From Halobacteriales archaeon QS_1_68_20 (GTDB lineage Archaea; Halobacteriota; Halobacteria; Halobacteriales; PXRE01), in the NCBI GenBank assembly GCA_003021085.1, contig PXRE01000014.1:62001-126000 (forward strand): a stretch of 64,000 nt of DNA. Direction: 5' to 3'. Position numbers and translations under genes: made by a program. Positions 18,467 to 25,611 of this stretch are shown here, piece by piece; positions within the stretch are counted from its first letter, which is position 1; each line of letters opens with the position of its first letter. The notes under the pieces were generated by a model. It was not told the DNA's origin. It did no database searches and saw nothing but the letters and a program-made list of their open reading frames with translations.

Positions 18467-18558
18467 CTTGCGAAAAGAAACACATCTTACGTTATTATCA
18501 GAAGTAATCCCGCGCCGGCGGAGGGAACCGGGCCAAGGGCGGAGTGCAGGCCGCCGTC

Positions 18559-19182
18559 TCACTCCTCGTCGCCGAGCATCAGGCCGAGGTAGGAGGTGCG
18601 GACGCTCGCGTCGGGGTCCAGACCGAGGTCGTCCAGCAGGGCCAGCGCGCCGTCGCGGGTGGCCTCGATTTCGGCCTCGGGAACGTCGCGCTCGACCTCG
18701 ACGAACTGGCCGAGACCGTCGACCTCGTCGAGGGTGACGGTGTAGCCGTCCAGGGCGTACCGCTCGCGCTCCTTCCGCACGTCCGCGACGGGGTCGAACC
18801 CCAGCGCCTGCAGTGCGGAATCCATCGCGTCAGGGTCGCCCACGTCGGTCTCGTGTTCGGCGCGGGTCTTCGACGCCTCGTCGACCTTCGGTCCCTTGTA
18901 GGTGAGTCGGTGGACGGTGGTCTCCTCGGCCGCGGCACCGACCGTCTCGCCCCCCTCGTTCTCCGCGCCGGTTCCCTTCTCAGCGCCCGTCCCGGTTCCC
19001 GCGCCCGTCCGGGTCTCCTCGCGGACGCGTAGGGCCTCGTCGGTCGCCACGAAGTTCCGGTGGGGTGCGTCGTAGTAGGTGTCGGCCTGGCGGACGGTCT
19101 CCAGGCGCTCCGCGTCCAGTTCCCGCAGTCGCCGGCGGACCGCTTCGTGGTCCGCCGGCACCTTCACCTCGACCTCGTACAT
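18559..19182 (-). CDS. cyaB: CYTH-domain protein, CyaB-like (class IV adenylate cyclase family)
   Basis: 207-residue CYTH fold protein. The signature ExExK is present as YEVEVKVPAD at residues 2-11, and acidic/basic strands follow (LTYKGPKV, YTVTLDEVDGLG, FVEVERDVPE). CYTH enzymes bind triphosphates; archaeal CyaB-like members may be triphosphatases rather than cyclases, so the reaction is uncertain. Between strands there is an unusual Thr/Gly/Ala/Glu insertion of about 30 residues built on a TGA/TGT-type repeat (residues about 58-90). Confidence 0.85.
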   Translation of the reverse strand: MYEVEVKVPADHEAVRRRLRELDAERLETVRQADTYYDAPHRNFVATDEALRVREETRTGAGTGTGAEKGTGAENEGGETVGAAAEETTVHRLTYKGPKVDEASKTRAEHETDVGDPDAMDSALQALGFDPVADVRKERERYALDGYTVTLDEVDGLGQFVEVERDVPEAEIEATRDGALALLDDLGLDPDASVRTSYLGLMLGDEE

Positions 19183-19319
19183 GACCGGACCCTGGCGGCC
19201 CGCCCGGAAAAGGAGTTCTCTCCCGGTCGACGTGGGCGGGGGAATTCGCTCCGGCGATAGGTACAGCGGTCGTCGTAGTCTACAGAAGGTCTTTGCCCGT
19301 ACGGGGTCGCCTTGCTCGT

Positions 19320-20063
19320 ATGAACCGACGTGACGTGCTCCAGGCCGCGTCCGCGGGGGTCGTGGTGGCGCTCGCCGGGTGCCTCGGCAGTGGGGAGTCC
19401 GGCCCGACCGCCCAGCAACCCGACGACTGTCCGGTGACGCAGGGCCTCGACGTCGGGTGGCCCGAGGAACTCACCACCGAGACCGTCGAATCGTTCGTCG
19501 AGAACTACGAGAACGCCTACTACCGGGAGAAGGTCGTCGACTTCGAGCAAGAGACGAGGCTCGACGAGTACGCACTCTCCGCGAACGTGGCCTCGGGCCC
19601 GACCGAATCCGGCGCCGGGTACGAGGTCGAACTCTCCGGCGGCGGGGGCGTCTATCGACCGAACCTGCACCTGGCGGCAACGGTCGCGGACGCGCCGGTC
19701 GACGCCGACGTCCACTCGACGGACGACCTGGAGACCGGTCTCGCGTCGCTGTTACGTGACGCCGCCGATTCCGACGAGGAGGTCACCCAGCACGTCACCC
19801 GGCGCGACGTCGTCCGCCGGTTCGTCGCGACGGTCAACGAACTCTCTGACGGCGAACCGCTGACGGGGAAGGGCGACGCCGCGACGCTGTACTTCGACGT
19901 CGACGGGACGACGGTGGAACTGTCCGTCAGCGCGTCGAGTTTCCACGGCGACTACTGGTGGTCGGCCTGGTACTACGTCGACGAGAACGTCGTCCGCCGC
20001 ACCGACGACGACTCCGTCGACCCCGCCGAGGGCGAACTGCTGGAGTGCCGCGGCGAGTCGTAA
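19320..20063 (+). CDS. Tat-exported lipoprotein of unknown function
   Basis: 247 residues. MNRRDVLQAASAGVVVALAG then Cys21 forms a Tat signal (R3, R4) with an LAGC lipobox. The mature region has a conserved-looking VESFVENYENAYYREKVVDF, typical of haloarchaeal lipoproteins with a cystatin/NTF2-like fold, and ends with WWSAWYYVDENVVRRTDDD. It is divergent from cyaB by about 135 nt. Function unknown. Confidence 0.75.
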   Translation: MNRRDVLQAASAGVVVALAGCLGSGESGPTAQQPDDCPVTQGLDVGWPEELTTETVESFVENYENAYYREKVVDFEQETRLDEYALSANVASGPTESGAGYEVELSGGGGVYRPNLHLAATVADAPVDADVHSTDDLETGLASLLRDAADSDEEVTQHVTRRDVVRRFVATVNELSDGEPLTGKGDAATLYFDVDGTTVELSVSASSFHGDYWWSAWYYVDENVVRRTDDDSVDPAEGELLECRGES

Positions 20064-20629
20064 CCCTCCCCTGCGCCCGCTACTCACGTTTGACGTGAAC
20101 AGACTCGACGTAGTCCGTTTCAGTACCCGACGCAGATTGGAGTCAGATGGTCCCGTTCACGTGCAGCCGTGAAGCGGCCACGCCGTGCTCAACATGCCTG
20201 TCGCGACCAACCTCGACAAACTCACCGGGAGCGGTGACCTAACCGAATCCGCTTTTTGGCCACCCTGGCCGACGGACCGACCTCCATCCCCGGTGCCTCC
20301 AGTTGATCGCTCCGGCCTCGTCGACTTTACCACGTACTCATTGTGAGTTTTGTTTTCCGCATCGATCTGCGTCCCCCATTAGGTTAGCAGGTAGACGGTA
20401 GTCCTTTCGTCCACTGCCCTGCCATCGCCCATCCCTCCCAGGATGGTCACCGCGTAGTTCAGTGGGGTAGTCCTATTGGGTGTCGATTGGGGAGACGGTT
20501 CCATCGTTGTCGCGTTCAGATCGACGAGTCACTGACAGCTATCGTCGTAGTCGGCGCGGAACTTCACCTGGACCCGGATTCGAGTTCCGGTTACGGGGCG
20601 GGGATTAAGCAATTCTATTTCGGCCGTCG
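20064..20629. other. 566-nt region without a convincing gene
   Basis: Composition is lower in GC than the flanks and carries stops in all frames. The best open frame is a 41-codon minus-strand ORF at 20379-20504 (ATG to TAA) with no recognisable features. A string resembling a tRNA D-arm occurs near 20455-20470 but no cloverleaf follows. It may be decayed DNA next to the accessory HEYAH/Cys-rich pair. Confidence 0.5.
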
Positions 20630-21850
20630 TCATCGAGATGCCGCGTCTATGGTGATCGTCACCGATTCGTCGCTGCCGGAGACGGTCATGTTCTCTACCT
20701 GCCCTCGGTTACCGACGACGAGCACGAGCGTTTCGTCGCTGGCGCGGACCAGCCGATAGGCCGTTTGTTCGGCCGTCCAAACAGTTCCGTCGTAGGTCGC
20801 TTTTGCGTCGAGGTAGCTACGGAGTGCCGTCTGGAGTTCGCTCGCGTTCGATTCGTCGTCCATCCGGATCGTCCACGCGTACACGTCCCGGTCCGCGAAT
20901 ACTACCAGTCGGTCGTTGGCCCACCCGGTCGCAGCGTCCGATGCGACGGGACGTTCCAGTTCGGTCCGTAGCGTGGTCTGAAGGAATAGCTCACCCATGC
21001 TGACTGTCTGGGTCGGTCCCGTCGAGTCCACGCTAACGTTTAGTACCCCGCGTGGCTCTTCGTCCGGCGCAAGTCCGTGCATCAGCTGTTCGAACGTTTC
21101 GGGTGGCGCTTCGTAGACTGCCCAGACCTCGTCGGAGGAGTCGATCCGCTGTTCGAAGTGCCGGTATCCGAAGTAGTAGAGACCGATCCACAGCGCCGTT
21201 CCGCCCTTCTTTGTGTTCGCGTACTGTCGGCGGAGGTCACGGACAGGGTCGACGTCGTCAAGGTATTGCTGGGCGTACGCCTTTTCGACGTACGTGGCAC
21301 CGCCCTCGGCGGTCGCCCGGCGCAGAAGTTGGTCGGTTCCGACCAGATCCTGGAGGTAATGGGCATACTCGTGGACGAGAGTCGCTTCGATTTCGTCAGA
21401 TGTCCCACCGTTCGGGTGAATCTTGACGCCTCCGGGGAACGTCCCGCCAAACGGTTCGCCTCTCTCGACCTCCAACCGCGCCTGGTCGACGCCGAGCCGT
21501 TCTCCGAAGTCAAGGTCGTCGATATCGAAGCGTGGATCGTTGATGTCGTACAGCTTTCGGGAGATATCGAACTGCTGAGTACCGTTCTTTGGCGGACCGC
21601 CGACAACCTCGGGTGGTTCAACGTTGCCTGGATTTAGGCCATGGAGGTCCAGCGTCCGGAGCCAGACGTTCGTCGTGTTCACTGGTAAGTCAAACCCCGT
21701 CGTGTTTACAGTCACGGACGGGGGGCCAGCCGTCGTTGGGGACACCGTTTCTTCCGGACTGGGTGAGATCGTGGGTGTCGTAGATGGGGCAGCGCCACAA
21801 CCAGCTAGGACAACTGTTAGAACAAGGAATACATTAGCGACCCGCTCCAT
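20630..21850 (-). CDS. HExxH lipoprotein, gluzincin-like secreted metalloprotease candidate
   Basis: 406-residue lipoprotein: Sec-type signal MERVANVFLVLTVVLAGC (Cys18), a Thr/Pro/Ser linker, then a domain with VHEYAHYLQDLVGTDQLLRR followed by ATAEGGATYVEKAY. HEYAH plus a Glu about 20 residues later is the zinc-binding pattern of gluzincins. The C-terminal quarter (about 290-406) looks like a separate beta-rich domain. Its GC is lower than core genes. It is divergent from the Cys-rich Tat peptide gene with only 88 nt between them, so they may share regulation. Proteolytic activity is inferred, not shown; I do not recognise a named family. An ATG five codons upstream is an alternative start. 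Confidence 0.7.
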   Translation of the reverse strand: MERVANVFLVLTVVLAGCGAAPSTTPTISPSPEETVSPTTAGPPSVTVNTTGFDLPVNTTNVWLRTLDLHGLNPGNVEPPEVVGGPPKNGTQQFDISRKLYDINDPRFDIDDLDFGERLGVDQARLEVERGEPFGGTFPGGVKIHPNGGTSDEIEATLVHEYAHYLQDLVGTDQLLRRATAEGGATYVEKAYAQQYLDDVDPVRDLRRQYANTKKGGTALWIGLYYFGYRHFEQRIDSSDEVWAVYEAPPETFEQLMHGLAPDEEPRGVLNVSVDSTGPTQTVSMGELFLQTTLRTELERPVASDAATGWANDRLVVFADRDVYAWTIRMDDESNASELQTALRSYLDAKATYDGTVWTAEQTAYRLVRASDETLVLVVGNRGQVENMTVSGSDESVTITIDAASR

Positions 21851-21938
21851 TTCCGAAACAAACACAATACAAGGAGAAATATCTTCCTATTTACTATCCG
21901 TAACAAACTTATATATTGATAAAATATATACATATAGG

Positions 21939-22688
21939 ATGACGGAATCAGAAAAGGGTACCAGTCGACGACAAATTCTCCATAAGGCTGTCGGTGGGTT
22001 GGGCACTGGGGCCTTAGGCTTCCCGGTCTTATCAACGGAAACGGAGGGGAGATCTGGTACTGGACTCGCCGAAAAGAAAATGGCAGAAGCTCAAAAACAG
22101 TACAATTCGACCGCTGCGGTCAAAAAAGCGCTTAAAACCAAAGGTGAAACACTGCTTAAAACGCTCGCAGAGGAAGATATACTTCGATCACCAGTCATAA
22201 ATGAACTACCAGTGGAGGAAATACTCGATCTGGAGAGTTATTTAGAATCTGACGAAGGGATGCTAGTGGCTGCCAAAATTAATGAACTGACTCCGACAGC
22301 TGAGATTAAAATATCTAAACAAACCCCGACACATAAAGTTCTGCTCACGGTGTATCCACAAACGGACACGGCTTATGCTATTGTTGAACCTAATAACGAT
22401 AATCGTACAATTGTGTACGATCCCAGTGAAGATGTCCTTGGAAAAGATATCTCGACATCAGCGTGTATGGTGGGGAATCAATGTGGGCCATATGATTGTG
22501 ATCTAACTGCATGTTCATGTGCAACAATGGAACTCCATTGTTGTTCCGAACCGAATTGTTGGTGGGGTGATTTCGTGCAGAGTAAATGCAAGACAGTATG
22601 TTGCTATACATGCGAAAATGTTTGTTTCGATGATGGCTGCTGTGGCTGTGGCAGTGATCAGGAGGACTGTTGCACTGACTGCTGCTAA
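21939..22688 (+). CDS. Tat-exported precursor with 20-cysteine C-terminal domain
   Basis: 249 residues in strikingly AT-rich codons compared with neighbours, suggesting transfer. MTESEKGTSRRQILHKAVGG carries a Tat motif (R10, R11). Residues about 40-173 are a Lys/Glu/Leu-rich helical propeptide-like segment. Residues 174-249 hold 20 Cys in 76 positions, with adjacent pairs (HCCSE, VCCYTC, GCCGC) and CC at the extreme C-terminus. This layout (Tat signal, long pro-part, Cys-rich C-terminal peptide) resembles halocin C8-type precursors in architecture, but that peptide has 10 Cys and I see no clear sequence match. The start was chosen at MTESEKG because the frame upstream overlaps the divergent lipoprotein gene. 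Confidence 0.75.
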   Translation: MTESEKGTSRRQILHKAVGGLGTGALGFPVLSTETEGRSGTGLAEKKMAEAQKQYNSTAAVKKALKTKGETLLKTLAEEDILRSPVINELPVEEILDLESYLESDEGMLVAAKINELTPTAEIKISKQTPTHKVLLTVYPQTDTAYAIVEPNNDNRTIVYDPSEDVLGKDISTSACMVGNQCGPYDCDLTACSCATMELHCCSEPNCWWGDFVQSKCKTVCCYTCENVCFDDGCCGCGSDQEDCCTDCC

Positions 22689-22742
22689 ACGCCTCCGACA
22701 CGAATCGTGCTTCTTAAGGCGCGAACGGGACTCCTTGCAGGT

Positions 22743-23771
22743 ATGAGTGACCAAGAGGCCGAGGAATCCGACGAAGACGTCGCCGCGGAGGCGGAAGACG
22801 CGGCCGAGGAGACCGAGGGATTCGAAGAAGGTGACTTCGTAAAGCTGGCGTACACCGCCCGTACGGTCGAGGACGACACCCTCGTCGACACAACCGACCG
22901 GGAGATCGCCGAGGACGAGGGCGTCGCCGAGGAGGGCCAGACGTTCGAGCCCCGGACCATCGTGCTGGGCGCGGGCCACCTGTTCGGCCCCGTCGAGGAC
23001 GCCATCGTCGGCGGCGAGGTCGGCGACGAGGGCACCGTCACGGTCCCCGCGGAGGAGGCCTTCGGCGAGTTCGACGAGGACGAGGTCCGCACCGTCAGCG
23101 CCGAGAAGATCCCCGAGGACGAGCGCTACCCCGGCGCCCACATCGAGATCGACGGCCAGCACGGCCATCTGGAGACGATCATCGGCGGCCGCGCGCGCGT
23201 CGACTTCAACCACCCGCTGGCCGGCGAGGACATCGAGTACGAGTACGAGGTGCTCGACCAGATCGAGGACCGCGTCGAGAAGGCCCAGAGCCTCCTGAGC
23301 ACCTACCTCGACGTCGATCTCGACATGCACATCGAGACCGACGAGGTCGAGGAGATGCAGCCGGTCGAACCGGACGAGGACGAGGAGGCCGAAGGCGAGG
23401 ACCACGAGGAGGCCCCCGAACCCGAGTTCGAGGAGGTCACCGTCGAGAAGGAGACGCTGTACGTCGAGAGCGACCCGCAGCTGGCGTTCAACCAGCAGTG
23501 GATGTTCCAGAAGCAGCAGATCGCCCAGGAGATCATCGAGCGCGTCGGCGTCGACCGCGTGATCGTCCAGGAGATCATCGACGGCGCCGGCGGCATGATG
23601 GGCGGCATGGGCGGCATGATGCCCGGCATGGGCGGCGGTGGCGGCGCCGAAGAGCTCGAAGACGCCGTCGACGCCGGCGAACTGGAGGACGCCATCGAGG
23701 AAGGCGACGTCGACCTCGAGGAGGCGACCGCCGAGGACGTCGTCGAGGAACTGGAAGGCGGCGAGGAGTAA
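22743..23771 (+). CDS. slyD: FKBP/SlyD-type peptidyl-prolyl isomerase with GGM-rich tail
   Basis: 342-residue cytosolic chaperone-isomerase. An acidic N-tail (1-28) leads to the split FKBP domain: FVKLAYTARTVEDDTLVDTT, the insert-in-flap region around VTVPAEEAFGEFDEDEVRTV, and GRARVDFNHPLAGEDIEYEY, a SlyD hallmark. Beyond the isomerase lies an added module (about 215-290) with WMFQKQQIAQEIIERVGVDR. A Gly/Met stretch GGMMGGMGGMMPGMGGGGG and a very acidic tail follow. The Gly/Met tail resembles the C-termini of chaperonins. CTTAAG at about 22711 could be its TATA-like element. Confidence 0.92.
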   Translation: MSDQEAEESDEDVAAEAEDAAEETEGFEEGDFVKLAYTARTVEDDTLVDTTDREIAEDEGVAEEGQTFEPRTIVLGAGHLFGPVEDAIVGGEVGDEGTVTVPAEEAFGEFDEDEVRTVSAEKIPEDERYPGAHIEIDGQHGHLETIIGGRARVDFNHPLAGEDIEYEYEVLDQIEDRVEKAQSLLSTYLDVDLDMHIETDEVEEMQPVEPDEDEEAEGEDHEEAPEPEFEEVTVEKETLYVESDPQLAFNQQWMFQKQQIAQEIIERVGVDRVIVQEIIDGAGGMMGGMGGMMPGMGGGGGAEELEDAVDAGELEDAIEEGDVDLEEATAEDVVEELEGGEE

Positions 23772-24191
23772 GCCGTTCGGGTTTTGCGGTTTCGTCGTCG
23801 GTTGGTTAACCGCAGTTTTCGGTCGCGTGGGCTACCGGCCAAAGCTTCGGATGCTAACGAATTGGCCGCGGCCGGGAACGCTCACGACCGTCGGAACGCA
23901 CGTGGGCATCACGCAGAACGATACGTCGAGAGGTTCGAAACGTGGCACGGGATCTGGAACCGCTGACCGACGAGGAATTTGCCGCGTTCGAGGCGGCGAT
24001 GGAAGAGCAGGCCGAATGGCTCCGGGAGGCGCTGGCCGAGGACCTGGGTGGCCATCCCGAGGACTATCGAGTCGCACGCGAGGAGTGACAGACCATGGTC
24101 GGTCAGCGGGTGATCCGGCCGACGGAACTCGCGGCGTGGCGGTCGCATCGCCGGTTCAGGCCATCGAGGGGACCCCGGCTGGGAATTGGTT
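23772..24191. other. Gene-poor stretch between slyD and the broken hicA
   Basis: About 420 nt; the only coding candidate is the 48-codon ORF at 23942-24088, listed separately. No repeat or RNA gene was recognised. Together with the hicBA remnant downstream it looks like a worn accessory patch. Confidence 0.5.
23942..24088 (+). CDS. Small acidic helical ORF, hypothetical
   Basis: 48 codons from GTG to TGA giving an acidic, strongly helical peptide: it includes LEPLTDEEFAAFEAAMEEQA and ends GGHPEDYRVAREE. Codon use is haloarchaeal. It resembles small antitoxin-like or DUF-type microproteins in size only. It lies next to a broken toxin gene, so it might be a remnant of another small module. Evidence is compositional. 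Confidence 0.35.
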   Translation: MARDLEPLTDEEFAAFEAAMEEQAEWLREALAEDLGGHPEDYRVAREE

Positions 24192-24438
24192 TCACCTGTG
24201 CCGGTCGATCCACTCCCAGAAGGCGTCGAAGTCGTTTGCACCGCACTGGTCGGCGACCTTGCGGAGCGTGCCGGTCGAAATCTCGCCGCCGAGCGGGACG
24301 GTGACGTTCCGAATCTCGCCCGTTTGGGGGGTGCTCGTACCTGAGTTTCAGGTGACTGCCAGTACGGTCGACAGGGTAATATCCCATGTCGATCAGTACC
24401 GACGCGACTTCCTCGCCAGTGAATGGTCCGCGGCTCAT
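24192..24438 (-). pseudogene. hicA: HicA-type mRNA interferase toxin gene, frameshifted in a C run
   Basis: HicA toxins are small double-stranded-RNA-binding-fold RNases. Reading from the ATG gives SRGPFTGEEVASVLIDMGYY, then RTGSHLKLRYEH, with the catalytic His in GSHLKL. A run of six C on the coding strand (24325-24330 as G) then shifts the frame. Removing one base restores QTGEIRNVTVPLGGEISTGT, then LRKVADQCGANDFDAFWEW and a TGA at 24192. An intact product would be about 81 residues. The start overlaps the hicB stop by 4 nt (ATGA), so hicB is upstream and translation is coupled. Either the toxin is dead, the run is slippery, or the assembly has an extra base. Confidence 0.8.
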
Positions 24439-24704
24439 GCCTCGTCGTCGAACCAGGGAGCCTCCGGGACTTCCGGCTCGTCGGGGACCTCTTCGGGATC
24501 GACGCCGAGTTCCCGGAGGTCGTCGTCGGTGACCGGCCGGCCGATCTCGCCTCGGTGGAGAGCCACCGCTTCGTCGAGGTTCGCCAGCGCCTCCTGGCGG
24601 GTTTCGCCCTGGCTCGCGACGCCGGCCTCGACGTCCGTCGCCGTCCACCACCCGTCGTCGTTTTCGAGCAGTCGAATCTCGTGGCCCGCGCTCATCTCGT
24701 CCAC
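24435..24704 (-). CDS. hicB: HicB-type antitoxin
   Basis: 89-residue acidic protein with a partial RNase-H-like HicB fold: IRLLENDDGWWTATDVEAGV, then SQGETRQEALANLDEAVALH, the signature helix of HicB. The C-terminal part is acidic and lacks a clear DNA-binding helix-turn-helix or ribbon-helix-helix domain. It would neutralise HicA, whose frameshifted gene overlaps its stop codon. The start is ATG at 24704 or 24695. Confidence 0.85.
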   Translation of the reverse strand: MDEMSAGHEIRLLENDDGWWTATDVEAGVASQGETRQEALANLDEAVALHRGEIGRPVTDDDLRELGVDPEEVPDEPEVPEAPWFDDEA

Positions 24705-24843
24705 CGTTTGTCAGGCAACGAGGTTAAGCGTTCGGTCGAGGGCCCGGGTGCGATGACGGTCGTCCCTGTGGTCCGGATCGGAGGGTCTATCGAGTGATCC
24801 GGCGCGCGAGGACGGCGACCAGTAGTGCCAGCAGCGCTGAACG

Positions 24844-25140
24844 CTAATCCGACCGACCCTCGCCGAGTTCTTCCTCGACCAGCGCCTCGAAGTCCTCCAC
24901 CTCATCGTACTCCTCCCGATACTCCAACGCCATCCGACCCCTCTCAGTAATTTCGTACAGCCCCGACCGCTCGGCCGGCCCGATCTTCTCGACGAGCCCG
25001 TAATCCTCCAGCACCGGGAGCCGCGTGTTCACGTAGTTCCGGTCTTTGTCCGCGTGGATCGCAATGTTGGAGGCGACGTTGCGGCCGTGCTCGTCGAGCA
25101 CGCGGAGGATGTCGAAATCAGTCGGACGCTGGAGCTTCAC
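24844..25140 (-). CDS. Winged-helix transcriptional regulator
   Basis: 98-residue DNA-binding protein from GTG at 25140 (a TTG at 25152 would add four residues). Residues about 8-75 form a winged helix: PTDFDILRVLDEHGRNVASN, then YVNTRLPVLEDYGLVEKIG and the wing SGLYEITERGRMALEY. This pattern matches the short haloarchaeal PhiH1-repressor-like regulators. The C-terminus is acidic. A perfect 14-bp palindrome lies 68 nt upstream and may be its operator. Confidence 0.8.
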   Translation of the reverse strand: MKLQRPTDFDILRVLDEHGRNVASNIAIHADKDRNYVNTRLPVLEDYGLVEKIGPAERSGLYEITERGRMALEYREEYDEVEDFEALVEEELGEGRSD

Positions 25141-25207
25141 TGTCCTCGTCAACCGCCAACTCCACCAGCGCTATTCCCATTTGTTAAACCCGTAAGTAGA
25201 TACTATT

Positions 25208-25221
25208 TATTAGTACTAATA
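25208..25221. promoter_or_regulatory. Perfect 14-bp palindrome, candidate operator
   Basis: TATTAGTACTAATA is a perfect palindrome in the divergent region between the winged-helix gene (minus) and rightward DNA with TATATAAA at 25223-25230. A second small inverted repeat, CTACAG/CTGTAG, is at 25232-25246. The position suggests autoregulation by the neighbouring winged-helix protein and control of a rightward transcript. Confidence 0.45.
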
Positions 25222-25296
25222 GTATATAAACCTACAGTACCTGTAGCATACGCGTGCGGCCGTTCCGCGGAATCGACGTTACTCAACAAAACGGAC

Positions 25297-25316
25297 CCCG
25301 CTGTCCTGACAGCGGG
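25297..25316 (+). other. Perfect 9-bp-arm hairpin downstream of a TATA box
   Basis: CCCGCTGTC, spacer CT, GACAGCGGG. It lies about 70 nt downstream of TATATAAA at 25223-25230 and before the zinc-finger ORF at 25435. It may be part of a leader or of a small RNA; no poly-T follows, so a terminator role is not supported. Confidence 0.35.
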
Positions 25317-25434
25317 CGCGGGCGGGCGCCGTACCACACGGCGACGCCATGACCGCAAACGAACGTCGGGACGTTGAATGTCCCGGACCGACCGCACCGC
25401 CAGCCAACGAACCGACCCCGAAATCCACGAACCG

Positions 25435-25608
25435 ATGACCGACGACACCTGCCCCATTTGCGGACAACCCGTCCACGAAGCCGAACGCGTCGGTGTGGTC
25501 ACCTATACGCTCCAGGCCTGCGGTCACCGGGTCGACGACCGGGCGCTCGCGGACCTCTCGATAGGGGACGAAACCACCGACAAAAATCGTGAAAACCGAG
25601 TATCGTGA
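25435..25608 (+). CDS. CPxCG-type zinc-finger microprotein
   Basis: 57 residues starting MTDDTCPICGQPVHEAE, with a second CGH (TLQACGHRVDD) about 20 residues on, so one C2CH-type zinc site is plausible. Haloarchaea encode many small CPxCG proteins, some shown to matter for biofilm or motility in other species; the role here is unknown. An in-frame ATG at 25378 would add 19 residues of low-complexity sequence and is less likely. Confidence 0.6.
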   Translation: MTDDTCPICGQPVHEAERVGVVTYTLQACGHRVDDRALADLSIGDETTDKNRENRVS

Positions 25609-25611
25609 CCG

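Noticed and set aside
20379-20504. 41-codon minus-strand ORF
   Set aside because: No motif, no codon bias beyond chance, no supporting context; mentioned only within the region entry.
20440-20530. A tRNA-like string (GTAGTTCAGTGGGGTAG) suggesting a tRNA gene
   Set aside because: No anticodon stem, T-arm or acceptor pairing can be built around it.
21939-22688. Calling the gene halocin C8
   Set aside because: Architecture is similar, but cysteine number and sequence do not match what I know of HalC8.
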